Below, in pieces: positions 51,680 to 60,856 of a stretch of 64,000 bases of DNA. The notes below the pieces were generated by a model. The model had not been told where the DNA came from, searched no databases, and worked only from the letters and a program-made list of their open reading frames with translations. Within the stretch, counting starts at the first letter, position 1. Every line of letters starts with the position of its first letter. The translations under genes and the position numbers were made by a program. Source of the stretch: UBA1127 sp965116355 (lineage in GTDB: Bacteria > Chloroflexota > Dehalococcoidia > Lucifugimonadales > UBA1127); the NCBI GenBank assembly GCA_965116355.1, contig OZ220679.1:806001-870000 (forward strand). Direction: 5' to 3'.

Positions 51680-53431
51680 TTACCTCTCCTCTACAACCCC
51701 GCTTCGCTCCGCCGCCACTTTGACTGCAACCACGTCGACGCCGTGGTATTTCTGGTGGCTCACCGACGATGACAGGTGCCGCAGCAGGCGGAAGGAGATT
51801 TCCCTTCCGTCCGAGACTTCAGGATTTTCGCCCAGGTAGGCCATCCGGTCCTCGAGGTTCTCGCCCTCTCCCGCCGAGATGAACTCCAGCTCGGCGCTGC
51901 CGCCCACGGAGCGGGCCGTCACCACCAGCCGTCGGTTCTCGGACGCCTCAATTCCTTCCGCCATGCTGTGCAGCGTCTCTTCCCCCACCAGCACCAGCCG
52001 CTCCGTCGACGCATCGTCCCACCCCGCGTCCGCCGCGAACCCGCGCAGGAAGCCGCTCACCCGCGGCAGCGCCTCGTCGTCCGCGTCGACGCGCAGCCGC
52101 TTACGGCGGGGGGCCGTCAGCTCCAGGAACGCCATCATGATGACTGCCACAATTGCCCCGGACGTCATGCCGTTTCCCAACAAAACGCCCAGGAACCCGT
52201 CGCCCAGCAGGTCGGGGAAGATCATCCCGTTCTGGAATCCCACGCCCACCCAGAAGGACACCCCGGCCACGGCCGCCTTCCGGTGGTCGACACCGTCCTG
52301 GATGACGATCTTCATGCCCTGGACGAACAGCAGCGCAATGAGCACTGTGACGTACGCCCCGACCACCGGCCCCGGAATCGCGATGAGCAGCGCGGCGAAC
52401 TTTGGAAAGAAGGCCAGCGCGAGGACGATGACGCCGAGGATGACGCCCACCCGCCGCGAGCCGATGCCTGTGACCTCCGCCAGTGAGATGCTGGTCGAGT
52501 ACGTTGTGTTCGGCAGGGTGCCGCCCAACCCGGACAGCAGGTTGCCCATGCCGTCCGCGTTCAGCGCGCCCTGCACCACCCGGAAGTCCGTCGCCCCCGG
52601 CCGGCGTCGCGAGACCCGCTGGATGGCGACGCCGTCGCCGATGGTCTCGATGGCGCCCACCAGCGTCACGACGATGAAGGCCGGCAGCAGCGCCCAGAAT
52701 GTCGAGTCGGGCGTCACGTCGAAGCCCGGCCAATCGCGAAACGGCACACCGAACCATCCCGCATCCGCGACGGTCCCGACGTCGTACAGCCCGTAGACCG
52801 CACCCACCGCACACCCGGCGGTAATCCCGACGACGGGCGACCACAGCCGCAATGCCGGCGGCGCACGCAGCACCATGCCCACCACCACGACCAGCGTGAC
52901 GATCGCAGTCAGGGGAGCCGCCGCTGTGTCTGTACCCTCCGGCACGTCGCTCAGAAAGTCGAAGAGCACCGGGGCTACCGTGGCGGCAATGAGCATAATC
53001 ACCGTGCCTGTCACCACCGGTGTGAAGATGCGCCGCAACAAGGACAGCCTCGCCGCCAGCAGGAACTGGAACAAGGCTGAAATGACCACAAGGCTCGCAA
53101 GCGTTGCGGGACCGGCCAGCTCCAGGGCAGCCACGGATACGGCGATGAATGCCCCGGACGTGCCCATGATCAGCACGTGGCCGGAGCCGAAGCGCCCCAA
53201 TCGCGCCGCTTGCAGCACGGTCGTCAGGCCGCACACGACCATCGCCGCAAAGACCGCCCACGCCATGTAGCTCTCAGAAGCATCGGCAATGCGGACCACC
53301 AAAACGACGGTCAGGACCACCCCCGGCACGATGATCGCAGCGGCTTGAGCTCCCGCCCCCAGCGCAATCAGCGGCGGCGGGTTTTCTTCCGGCTCATACC
53401 GGACATGCTCGTTGACGGTCTCCGATGCCAT
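51680..53431 (-). CDS. NCS2-family permease fused to an RsbW-like domain
   Basis: A 583-residue protein. Residues 20-440 form a nucleobase/xanthine-uracil-type transporter with about 13 membrane segments and the family motif region GGTLPNTTYSTSISLAEVTG. After the last helix a soluble domain of about 130 residues follows (LPRVSGFLRGFAADAGWDDA ... RLVLVGEETLHSMAEG ... EISFRLLRHLSSSVSHQKYHGVD). Its order of elements resembles RsbW-type HATPase domains, but the N-box asparagine is replaced (GEETLHSM), so ATP binding is doubtful. It could regulate the transporter. The substrate is inferred from the family only. Confidence 0.85.
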   Translation of the reverse strand: MASETVNEHVRYEPEENPPPLIALGAGAQAAAIIVPGVVLTVVLVVRIADASESYMAWAVFAAMVVCGLTTVLQAARLGRFGSGHVLIMGTSGAFIAVSVAALELAGPATLASLVVISALFQFLLAARLSLLRRIFTPVVTGTVIMLIAATVAPVLFDFLSDVPEGTDTAAAPLTAIVTLVVVVGMVLRAPPALRLWSPVVGITAGCAVGAVYGLYDVGTVADAGWFGVPFRDWPGFDVTPDSTFWALLPAFIVVTLVGAIETIGDGVAIQRVSRRRPGATDFRVVQGALNADGMGNLLSGLGGTLPNTTYSTSISLAEVTGIGSRRVGVILGVIVLALAFFPKFAALLIAIPGPVVGAYVTVLIALLFVQGMKIVIQDGVDHRKAAVAGVSFWVGVGFQNGMIFPDLLGDGFLGVLLGNGMTSGAIVAVIMMAFLELTAPRRKRLRVDADDEALPRVSGFLRGFAADAGWDDASTERLVLVGEETLHSMAEGIEASENRRLVVTARSVGGSAELEFISAGEGENLEDRMAYLGENPEVSDGREISFRLLRHLSSSVSHQKYHGVDVVAVKVAAERSGVVEER

Positions 53432-53549
53432 TGCTCGCTCCTCGTTTGTCCGCTTGCGCGGAGCTTGCAGAAACCCCGTTGCTGAGTCGACTCCTGACGC
53501 CGCTTTGCGGTCGCGCCGATGGTACTGTCCGACGTTGCGCCAATCAAGG

Positions 53550-53581
53550 AAGTCTCATTTTCCCGGTAATAAATGAGACTT
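53550..53581. promoter_or_regulatory. Perfect dyad upstream of amt
   Basis: AAGTCTCATTT and its exact complement AAATGAGACTT flank TCCCGGTAAT. It lies in the gap between the divergent permease and ammonium transporter genes, about 50 bases upstream of a TACAAT -10 box (53608-53613) that lacks a good -35. This is the position of an activator site. It is AT-rich and without a T tract, so an operator is more likely than a terminator. Confidence 0.5.
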
Positions 53582-53728
53582 AGTGCGCAGCAACGGGATT
53601 ACTGGAATACAATGCCCGTCGCCTGGGCGGCAGATCTCGCTCGGAATATGGCGCCGACGCCGTCCATGGTGATACGTTTCGTTTGGCACGTGGCCGCTCG
53701 TTCACAGAATGCGTGGAGGTGGACTGCT

Positions 53729-55186
53729 ATGAACGCTCTTCATCGTCTGCTGGCCAACCACCGCTTGCCCGCGATGCTCGCCGCGACGGGCATTGCAACG
53801 CTGCTGCTCATGCTCCTTCGGCCCGGCGTGGCCCACGCCATGGGCGTCGAGGAGGAGGCCGCTTTCGTCTTCAACACCTTCTCCTTCCTCGTGTGGGGCG
53901 CCCTCGTCATGTGGATGTGCGCCGGGTTCACCATGCTGGAGGCGGGGTCCGTCCGCACCAAGAACGCCTCCATGATCTGCATGAAGAACATCGGCCTCTA
54001 CTCCATCGCCGGCCTCGCCTACTTCGTCATCGGCTACAACCTCATGTACGTCGACGTGGGCCGCGACCTCACCTTGCTTGGCCTCAACTTCGGCGAGCTC
54101 ATCGGCACGTTCACCCTCACCTACGGCTCGACGGCCGCCGAGGCCGCCCTCCTCGATGCCGACGCGGGCGCTTCGGCCGCGGGAGTCCTCGCCGAGTCCT
54201 CCTACTCCACCATGTCCGACTGGTTCTTCCAAATGGTCTTCGTCGCCACCACGGCCTCCATCGTCTCCGGCGCCCTTGCTGAGAGGGTCAAGATGTGGTC
54301 GTTCTTCCTTTTCGTCATGTTCCTGACGGCCTTCATCTACCCCCTCATCGGCGCGTGGACGTGGGGCGGCGGCTGGCTGGACGACCTCGGCTTCGTCGAC
54401 TTTGCCGGCTCCACCATCGTCCACAGCACCGGGGGCTGGGCTGCCCTCGCCGGCCTGCTGGTCGTCGGACCCCGCCTCGGCAAGTTCGCCCGCGACGGCT
54501 CCGTCAGGCCGACGCCGCCCTCCAACATTCTTGTCGTCACCCTCGGCGTGTTCATCCTCTGGTTCGGATGGTTCGGCTTCAACGGCGGCTCGCAGCTCTC
54601 GCTCGGCAGCGCCGTCGACGCCGTCTGGATGAGCATCGTTCTGGTGAACACCAACCTGGCTGCGGCGTCCGGGGTCGTGGTCGCCCTCATCACGACTCGC
54701 CACATCCTGGGGCGCACCGACCTCTTCGCCGTGCTCAACGGGGCCATCGCCGGCCTCGTCTCCATCACCGCAGCGCCCAACTTCGTCGACCACTACTGGG
54801 CCATCATCATCGGCGCGGTCGGTGGACTCATCGTCGTCGGCGGTCTGCAGTTGCTCGAGCGGCTGCACATCGACGACGTCGTCGGCGCCGTGCCCGCCCA
54901 CCTCTTCGCCGGGATCTGGGGCACGCTTGCCGCGAGCATCGCCGGCGGTGCGCAGTTCCACATCCAGCTCCTCGGCGTGGCGGCCATCGGCGCAACGGTC
55001 TTCGGCATCTCCTACGGGGCGTGGAAGGCCCTCGACGTGCTGCTGGGCGCCCGGGTCTCCCACCAGGTCGAGCGCCTGGGGCAGGACGCCGGCGAGCTCC
55101 ACATGGAGTCCTACCCGGAGTTCGTCCTCATGCCGGACCCCGACTACTACGACGACCTGGACGAGGAGGAAGCCGCCAAAACGTAG
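53729..55186 (+). CDS. amt: Ammonium transporter
   Basis: A 485-residue Amt/Mep/Rh-family channel with about eleven membrane helices. A cleaved signal peptide (AATGIATLLLMLL ... VAHA) starts it. Family marks are the N-terminal FTMLEAGSVRTKNASMICMKN, STIVHSTGGWAALAGLLVVGPRLGKF (first pore histidine) and VVGAVPAHLFAGIWGTLA (second pore histidine). The C-terminal tail is long and acidic (DPDYYDDLDEEEAAKT). ATG 53729 has GGAGG upstream and starts the signal peptide; the frame is open to 53573. No GlnK gene is adjacent. Confidence 0.93.
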   Translation: MNALHRLLANHRLPAMLAATGIATLLLMLLRPGVAHAMGVEEEAAFVFNTFSFLVWGALVMWMCAGFTMLEAGSVRTKNASMICMKNIGLYSIAGLAYFVIGYNLMYVDVGRDLTLLGLNFGELIGTFTLTYGSTAAEAALLDADAGASAAGVLAESSYSTMSDWFFQMVFVATTASIVSGALAERVKMWSFFLFVMFLTAFIYPLIGAWTWGGGWLDDLGFVDFAGSTIVHSTGGWAALAGLLVVGPRLGKFARDGSVRPTPPSNILVVTLGVFILWFGWFGFNGGSQLSLGSAVDAVWMSIVLVNTNLAAASGVVVALITTRHILGRTDLFAVLNGAIAGLVSITAAPNFVDHYWAIIIGAVGGLIVVGGLQLLERLHIDDVVGAVPAHLFAGIWGTLAASIAGGAQFHIQLLGVAAIGATVFGISYGAWKALDVLLGARVSHQVERLGQDAGELHMESYPEFVLMPDPDYYDDLDEEEAAKT

Positions 55187-55285
55187 CGAAAGGCCGCACC
55201 GCCCTTGTTGACGACCAAGCTGGCCCCAACTATCGTTTTTCCCAAGGATGGACCCAGACAACCGGCAGAGCGGGAGGGCGATGGG

Positions 55286-55809
55286 ATGGTGACAAGACGA
55301 CTGGCGCTCCCGGCAGTCCTTGCCCTCTCCCTCGTCCTCGCCGCATGCGGGGGCTCCGGGGACGAGGCCCCCGCTGCGCCGGCGCCCTCACAGGACGCTC
55401 AGGCTGAGCCCGCTCCTGCGCAGTCGACCCCGCGGCGCCTCCGCCTGAGCTCACAACAGAGCCCGAACCCGCTCCCGCCGACGCCCCCGTCGACATCGCG
55501 GCGCACATCAGCCAGCGGACGATGGCCGTCTGGGACGCCTACAACACGCATGATCTCGAACAATTGAGGGTCTTCTATGCGGAAGACTACTGGAAGCAGC
55601 GCGCCGAAGAGATCGAGTCAGACATGCAGCCCTTCAAGCTCTTCGGCGTTTCCATCACAGGAGAGGAAACGGAGCCTCCGACGGAGATTGAGCCGGGCAA
55701 GTGGCAGATCAGGCACCTGGGGAACTTCCCGCTGGGCTCCGTCGACATGATCTTCATTTACGAGGAATTCGACGGCGAGTGGCTCCTCACCTACGCCGAG
55801 GCCCAGTAA
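55286..55809 (+). CDS. NTF2/SnoaL-like lipoprotein, frameshifted
   Basis: The first 50 residues form a lipoprotein signal (LSLVLAACGGSG) and an Ala/Pro linker. At the CCCC run 55428-55431 the frame changes. If one more C is assumed, the linker continues as PAAPPPELTTEPEPAPADAP and joins the downstream frame (AAHISQRTMAVWDAYNTHD ... YEEFDGEWLLTYAEAQ), giving about 174 residues. The C-terminal part has the cone-shaped NTF2/SnoaL pattern (WDAYNTHDLEQLRVFYAEDY). As given, the gene is split into two short frames. A homopolymer sequencing error is the simplest reason. The 3' end overlaps the convergent enolase-family gene by 19 bases. Confidence 0.65.
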
Positions 55810-56915
55810 CCCACCGGCACCAACATCCCTTCCCGCACCGCCAGCCCCAGGCCCGGCGCGGCGCTGTCCTCGATTGAGAGCACGCCCCCGTCGCCGAACA
55901 TCAGGCTTTCCGCCGTCAGATCCTCCCGAAGCAGGTGCGTCCCGAAAGCCCCCTCGGCGGCCACCAGCGATTTCCCCGCCGCCTGCATCACCGTGAGGGC
56001 CGCCCGCGTCAGGATACTCGTCTCGCCCACCTGCGCCCCGACGATGACACCAACGCCGAGCCGCGCCGCGCGCTCGACCACCTCCAGCGACCGCACGATG
56101 CCGCCCATCTTCGAGACGCGCACGTTCACGATCCACCGTTCCGGGCTACCGAGATCCTCGAGCTGCAACGCCCGCAGCAAGCTCTCGTCGAGGATGATCC
56201 GCACGCCGCATGCCTCGCTGACCCGCTCGAAGCCCGGGATGTCGCCCGCGCGCAGCGGTTCTTCCACCGCGAACACCCCTCCGCCGAGCTCGCCCAAATG
56301 TCGGATGCACTCGTCCGCCGAGGCCCACAGGTTGTTGGCGTCCAGCCGGACCCGCCGGTCGCGGCCTCCGCCGTGTATGGCCCGAACTCGACGCCTGTCG
56401 CGGCCTGCGTCGCCCGAGACCTTGACCTTGAAGTCGGAAAACCCCTTGCGTCCGTAGCGCCAGAGCTGCACCCGGTACACCAGGTACGGCGAGTCGCCCA
56501 GCACGGCCGTGTACGCGAACGGCCCGGTCAGCCGCGGGGCGCCGAGCACGTCCTCCACCGGCGCGCCCGCCGCCTTGCCGAACAGGTCCAGCAGCGCGAG
56601 CTCAACGGCGCAGAACGCCGCCGGGTTCTCGTCGATCTCGCTCCTGTGAGCCTCGGCCCATGCCCGCAGCCCCGCGGCGTCGACCACGCCGCTTACGATG
56701 GCGGCGGCGTGGCGGCGGATGAACGCCGCCCCGGTCTCGACGGTCTCCCCCGTCACGTAGGGGCGCGGGCAACCCTCGCCGTAGCCCGCCAGCCCGTCGT
56801 CCGAGCGCGCTGCGACGATGAGGTTCTCGGCCCTGGCCCGGCTCGCCGACGCGTGCCGGAAGACCGTCTTGAACGGCACCGGAAAGCTGTGGACCTCCAG
56901 CCGGTCGATGCGCAC
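55791..56915 (-). CDS. Enolase-superfamily enzyme (muconate-lactonizing / dipeptide epimerase group)
   Basis: A 374-residue enzyme if started at GTG 56915. The barrel shows the general-base lysines in FKVKVSG (K163, K165), metal ligands D192 (RLDANNLW), E218 (AVEEPL) and D243 (ILDESL), and K269 in VRVSKMGG. The KxK plus single lysine pattern is that of the muconate-lactonizing subgroup, which includes o-succinylbenzoate synthase and dipeptide epimerases. The GTG lies four bases after the GH3 gene stop, and an ATG at 56945 lies inside that gene, so GTG is preferred. It is the last gene of the leftward operon. The substrate is unknown. Confidence 0.85.
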   Translation of the reverse strand: MRIDRLEVHSFPVPFKTVFRHASASRARAENLIVAARSDDGLAGYGEGCPRPYVTGETVETGAAFIRRHAAAIVSGVVDAAGLRAWAEAHRSEIDENPAAFCAVELALLDLFGKAAGAPVEDVLGAPRLTGPFAYTAVLGDSPYLVYRVQLWRYGRKGFSDFKVKVSGDAGRDRRRVRAIHGGGRDRRVRLDANNLWASADECIRHLGELGGGVFAVEEPLRAGDIPGFERVSEACGVRIILDESLLRALQLEDLGSPERWIVNVRVSKMGGIVRSLEVVERAARLGVGVIVGAQVGETSILTRAALTVMQAAGKSLVAAEGAFGTHLLREDLTAESLMFGDGGVLSIEDSAAPGLGLAVREGMLVPVGYWASA

Positions 56916-56919
56916 GGAT

Positions 56920-58554
56920 TCACACCACCCCGGGGACGCCGTCAAAGTCGAAGGCGCAGTCGCGCGCGTACTGCAGGCGCAGGTACTTGAACTGCGCGTC
57001 CCGCTGCCCGGCGGAGACGCAGTTCTCGCGGTACAGATCGCCGGTGCCCGGCGGCAGCAGCCGCACGCCCAGCATCGCGAGCCGCCCGCTCTGCCGCTTG
57101 CTCTCGTACTCGATGTTCAGCGCGCTCAGCCGCCGGTCGATGTCGGCCGCCTCAGCCCCGCCCATCCCGGCCGCGCCCGTCTCGACGTACAGCCGGTAGC
57201 CCGCGGCGTCCTCGTCGGCCAGCATGATGAAGAAGTGCGGCGTCGAACCCGACACAGCGAAGGACGAGGTGACCGCGTCCAGCACCTGCGACTCCGTCAC
57301 CTTCTCGCCGGTGATGTTGGTGACGCCCTTCCCCTTCTGCACGAAGGCGAGCGTCGGCGTCGCCTCCACCCATCCGTCGACGCGCACGATGTCGTTGATG
57401 TCGTAGCGGTACAACCCGTCCACCGTGGTCACGAAGACGTAGTACTCGCGCCCCTCCTCCAGCTCGTCGAGCCCGAGGTAGTCGGTCGAGTCCGCCTCCC
57501 ACTTCTCGCGCTCGACGAACTCGAAGACCGTATTGAGGAACGCCGGCAGGCAGGCGTTGCGCCGGATGTCGACGTTCAGCGTCCCCCGGAACTCGCTGGA
57601 CGAGTACCCCCACTCGATGATGCGCGCGCCCTCGGGCAGCAGCGGCGTCAGGTTGCCGAGCGCGATGCCGCAGCTCCCGCCGGTCCACGTCACGACGCCC
57701 CGCAGGTCCGGCCAGATGTCCGCGTACGTCAGCCGTCCCGCCGCCTCAAGCCGTCGCGACAGCGCCCGCGCCCGCTCCGGCCGGGGCCGCAGCGAGAGCC
57801 CCGGAGGCGACTCCGGCAGGCGTCCGGTCGCGATGGCGTCGAGGACCGTCTCCGCGTTGTCGTGCACCACCGCCAGCAGGCGCAGGAACGTCGACGGGTT
57901 CGCTGTCGCGGCGCCCGTGACCGCGCCCTCGGACAGCCCATACACTGCGATGGTCAGGTAGCGCAGGTTGTAGTCCTCGATCTCCGAGACCTCCGCCGGC
58001 AGCACGTACCGCGACCGCACGAGCCGCGACTGGCTCCGGTAGAGCAGCCCGGACGCCGAGCCGAAGGGCGTCCCGCCCGACATCCGCCCCTCGACCGCCG
58101 CGCCGCCGATGCCCAGCACCTTGCTCTCAAGCACGCCGGTATGCCGCGCCCACACGTACGCCGACAGCCGCTGGTCGCGCTTCATCTGCGAAAGGCCCGT
58201 GGGCGTCACCGGGATGTTCTTCGGCGCGCCGACGGTGCCGCTCGTGCGGTGGTAGTAGACGGGCCGCTCCTGCGTCAGGCAGCCGTCGCCGGTCAGCTCC
58301 TGCCGCTCGATGGCCTCCCGGATGTCCTCGTAGGTGCAGACCGGAACGGCCTGGCGGTACTCCCGCATTCCCGAGATTCGCGAAAAGCCGTGCTCCCGCC
58401 CGAACTCCGTTTCCGCGTTCGCCGACAGGATGCGCCGTAGCGCCGCCTCCTGGGCCCCTCGGGGGTCGCGGGCCGCCCGCATCATTCCCCGGTAACGGGG
58501 GCCCTGCGTCAGGTCCAGCCCGGCCTTGAACGCTCGATAGCTCAGCCCGCTCAC
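56920..58554 (-). CDS. GH3 family acyl-acid-amide synthetase-like protein
   Basis: A 544-residue member of the GH3 (auxin-responsive promoter) family, adenylate-forming enzymes that in plants join carboxylic acids to amino acids. The N-terminal part has RILSANAETEFGREHGF and the ATP-contact motif YYHRTSGTVGAPKNIPVT (about 101-118). Later segments include EWGYSSSEFRG and YRYDINDIVRVDG, typical of the adenylation fold. The GTG start overlaps the stop of the hydroxylase gene as GTGA. The upstream continuation of the frame is antisense or within another gene and is rejected. Bacterial members have no settled substrate. Confidence 0.88.
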   Translation of the reverse strand: MSGLSYRAFKAGLDLTQGPRYRGMMRAARDPRGAQEAALRRILSANAETEFGREHGFSRISGMREYRQAVPVCTYEDIREAIERQELTGDGCLTQERPVYYHRTSGTVGAPKNIPVTPTGLSQMKRDQRLSAYVWARHTGVLESKVLGIGGAAVEGRMSGGTPFGSASGLLYRSQSRLVRSRYVLPAEVSEIEDYNLRYLTIAVYGLSEGAVTGAATANPSTFLRLLAVVHDNAETVLDAIATGRLPESPPGLSLRPRPERARALSRRLEAAGRLTYADIWPDLRGVVTWTGGSCGIALGNLTPLLPEGARIIEWGYSSSEFRGTLNVDIRRNACLPAFLNTVFEFVEREKWEADSTDYLGLDELEEGREYYVFVTTVDGLYRYDINDIVRVDGWVEATPTLAFVQKGKGVTNITGEKVTESQVLDAVTSSFAVSGSTPHFFIMLADEDAAGYRLYVETGAAGMGGAEAADIDRRLSALNIEYESKRQSGRLAMLGVRLLPPGTGDLYRENCVSAGQRDAQFKYLRLQYARDCAFDFDGVPGVV

Positions 58555-59438
58555 AGTTCCAACCCCTTCACAAACGGCGTACGCATCTGCGCGAAGAAGC
58601 CAGGCGGATACTCGCGGTTGTGCAGGCCCAGCGGCCCGACCTCGCGTCCTTTGGGCAACCATCGCGTGCCGAACAGCACGTCCCAGACGATGAGGTTGTT
58701 GCCGTAGTTGTTGTTGGACTCCGCCGATACCTCCGAGTGGTGCCAACGGTGCAGCTCCGGCCCGCTGACCACGTAGTTGAGCGGCCCCAGCCGGACCAGG
58801 CAGTTCGAGTGCTGGAAGAACCCGTTGATGCCGTAGAAGACGAAGTACGCGGCCAGCGTCTCCGCCGGGGCGCCCAGCAACGCGAACGGCAGCGAGTCGA
58901 CCGCGTACTGGATCGCCTTCTCTATCGGGTGGAAGCGCCCCACGTTCAGCCAGTAGAGCTGGTGCGGCGAGTGGTGCACCGCGTGGAGCCGCCACATCGT
59001 CGGCACGCCGTGGAAGGCGCGGTGCAGCCAGTAGCGGGGGAAATCGGCGGCGAGCAGCATCAGGCAAACCTGCGCCGCCAGCGGCCACGCGTCGGACCAG
59101 AGCCCGGACACCGACAGCCCCGTCGAGTCCAGCAGGCCCGCCACCCAGATGACCACCGTGACCGAGAGCAGCAGCGGCAGGACGCCCTGCACCATGCCCA
59201 TGAACAGCGCGTCCGCCGACACGACGCCCATGTCCGGTCGCCACTGGCGGCGGTACGGCAGCTTTGTCTCGTGGAGCGTCACCAGCGCGGCGCCCGTGAC
59301 CACGGCCGCGTACGATGCCAGCGTCACCGGCCACTCGGCCGCGTAGACCAGCGCCGCGTACACGGCGAAGCCAATCGTCAGCACGGCTGGGTAAGAAATG
59401 ACGGGGACAATGCGCTGAATGCCCGTGATGACCCCCAA
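58551..59438 (-). CDS. Fatty acid hydroxylase superfamily (sterol desaturase-like) protein
   Basis: A 295-residue integral membrane di-iron oxygenase. Four N-terminal hydrophobic segments are followed by the histidine clusters HRAFH, HAVHHSPH, QHSN and HRWHH, which fit the HX3H, HX2HH and HX2HH pattern of the superfamily. It would hydroxylate or desaturate a lipid at the inner membrane. It is the first gene of a leftward operon with GH3 and enolase-superfamily genes, with which it may make or modify an unusual lipid or acid-amide. TTG 59438 is the likely start, with no clear ribosome site. Confidence 0.87.
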   Translation of the reverse strand: MGVITGIQRIVPVISYPAVLTIGFAVYAALVYAAEWPVTLASYAAVVTGAALVTLHETKLPYRRQWRPDMGVVSADALFMGMVQGVLPLLLSVTVVIWVAGLLDSTGLSVSGLWSDAWPLAAQVCLMLLAADFPRYWLHRAFHGVPTMWRLHAVHHSPHQLYWLNVGRFHPIEKAIQYAVDSLPFALLGAPAETLAAYFVFYGINGFFQHSNCLVRLGPLNYVVSGPELHRWHHSEVSAESNNNYGNNLIVWDVLFGTRWLPKGREVGPLGLHNREYPPGFFAQMRTPFVKGLEL

Positions 59439-59515
59439 AATCTACTTGGGCGCTTGTTCACCCTTCATTCCTAGAGTGCAGTCACGGCCCACGTATGTCA
59501 ACGCTGCCGGCCAGC

Positions 59516-59545
59516 TTTACCCGCACCGACCGCGCCCCCTACAAT
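59516..59545 (+). promoter_or_regulatory. Promoter for the DAO oxidoreductase gene
   Basis: TTTACC (59516-59521), an 18-base spacer and TACAAT (59540-59545), about 30 bases before the ATG and next to CAGGGAGGACGA. Confidence 0.5.
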
Positions 59546-59573
59546 TCGAAGCATCACAGGGAGGACGACGGAC

Positions 59574-60761
59574 ATGACGACTCGACGGGCGGACGTGGTG
59601 GTGGTCGGCGGCGGCGTGAACGGCGCCAGCATTGCCATGCACTTCGCCCGCATGGGCGCCGGCCGCGTCCTCCTCCTCGAGAAGGGCCACCTCGCGAGCG
59701 GGGCCAGCGGCCGCTCCGGCGCCATGGTCCGCCAGCACTACCTGCACCCCGTCCTCGTCCGTATGGCTGTCGAGGCCTCCCAGGTCTTCCACAACTTCGC
59801 CGAAGCCGTCGGCGGCGACGCCCGCTTCGTCCACACCGGGCGGCTGCTCCTCTTCTCCGAGCGCGACGCCAACGCCGCCCGCGCCAACGTCGCCATGAAC
59901 ATCGCCGAGGGCGCCAACATCCGCCTCATCCCCATCGAGGAGGCCGCGCAGCTCGCGCCCGAGCTCTCCCTCGAGGGCGTCGCCGTTGCCGCCTACGAGC
60001 CGGACGCCGGTCACGCCGACCCCATCGCCACCACCCACGCCTTCGCCAATCGCGCCCGCGATCTCGGCGCTGAGATCGTCACCGGCTGCGCCGTCACCGG
60101 CATCGCTACAACAGGCGGCCGCGTCACCGGCGTCGAGACGGACGCGGGGCTCGTCGAGTGCGACGCCGTCGTCGCCGTCACCGGGCCGTGGGTCAACCAG
60201 CTTGCGGCGCCCCTCGGAGACACGCTGCCCGTCTCGCCCATTCGCGTGCAGATGGTCATCCTCCGCCGGCCGCCGTCGCTGGACAACCTGTCCACCATGA
60301 TCATCGACCACACCACCAACACCTACATGCGCTTCAACGAGGGCTCGACGACCCTGGCCAGCTCCATGGACGAGGCCGACATCTCCGAGGTGGTCAACCC
60401 CGACGCCTACGGCCTCAACGCCGACCACGACTTCATTACGCGCTTCTGGGGCCGCGCCGGCCGCCGCGTGCCCGGCTTCGCCGCGGCCACGCCCCTCGGC
60501 GGCTACGGCTCCCTCTACGACCTGACCCCCGACGGCAACCCAATTCTGGACGCCTCGCCAGGCGTGAAGGGGCTCTACTGGGCGACCGGCTTCAGCGGCC
60601 ACGGCTTCAAGCTCTCCCCCGTCGTTGGCCGCATGATGGCCGAGCTCGTCCTCCACGGCGACGCCACCGGCCACCCCATCCGCGCCTTCCGTGCCAGCCG
60701 CTTCGCGGAGGGCGACCCCCTCGGCACCGAGCACCCCTACACCGGCACGACGCACCAGTAG
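59574..60761 (+). CDS. FAD-dependent oxidoreductase (DAO / sarcosine oxidase-like)
   Basis: A 395-residue flavoprotein of the D-amino acid oxidase family, which oxidises amines or N-methyl amino acids. It has the dinucleotide-binding motif VVVGGGVNGASIA (9-21), LEKGHLASGASGRSGAMVRQHY for isoalloxazine contact, and the C-terminal GLYWATGFSGHGFKLSPVVG typical of sarcosine oxidase beta/glycine oxidase groups. The ribosome site is AGGGAGGACG. The next gene, of unknown role, is about 100 bases away, and a Rieske oxygenase and an Idh/MocA protein follow in the same direction. Confidence 0.9.
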   Translation: MTTRRADVVVVGGGVNGASIAMHFARMGAGRVLLLEKGHLASGASGRSGAMVRQHYLHPVLVRMAVEASQVFHNFAEAVGGDARFVHTGRLLLFSERDANAARANVAMNIAEGANIRLIPIEEAAQLAPELSLEGVAVAAYEPDAGHADPIATTHAFANRARDLGAEIVTGCAVTGIATTGGRVTGVETDAGLVECDAVVAVTGPWVNQLAAPLGDTLPVSPIRVQMVILRRPPSLDNLSTMIIDHTTNTYMRFNEGSTTLASSMDEADISEVVNPDAYGLNADHDFITRFWGRAGRRVPGFAAATPLGGYGSLYDLTPDGNPILDASPGVKGLYWATGFSGHGFKLSPVVGRMMAELVLHGDATGHPIRAFRASRFAEGDPLGTEHPYTGTTHQ

Positions 60762-60856
60762 CGGCATCCGCCCTCGCGTTGACTACGCGGCCCGGCGGGT
60801 GTACGTTCAGGCCGTATCGGCAGGCAATGGCGAGCGAGCGCCAATCAGGGGGATGC

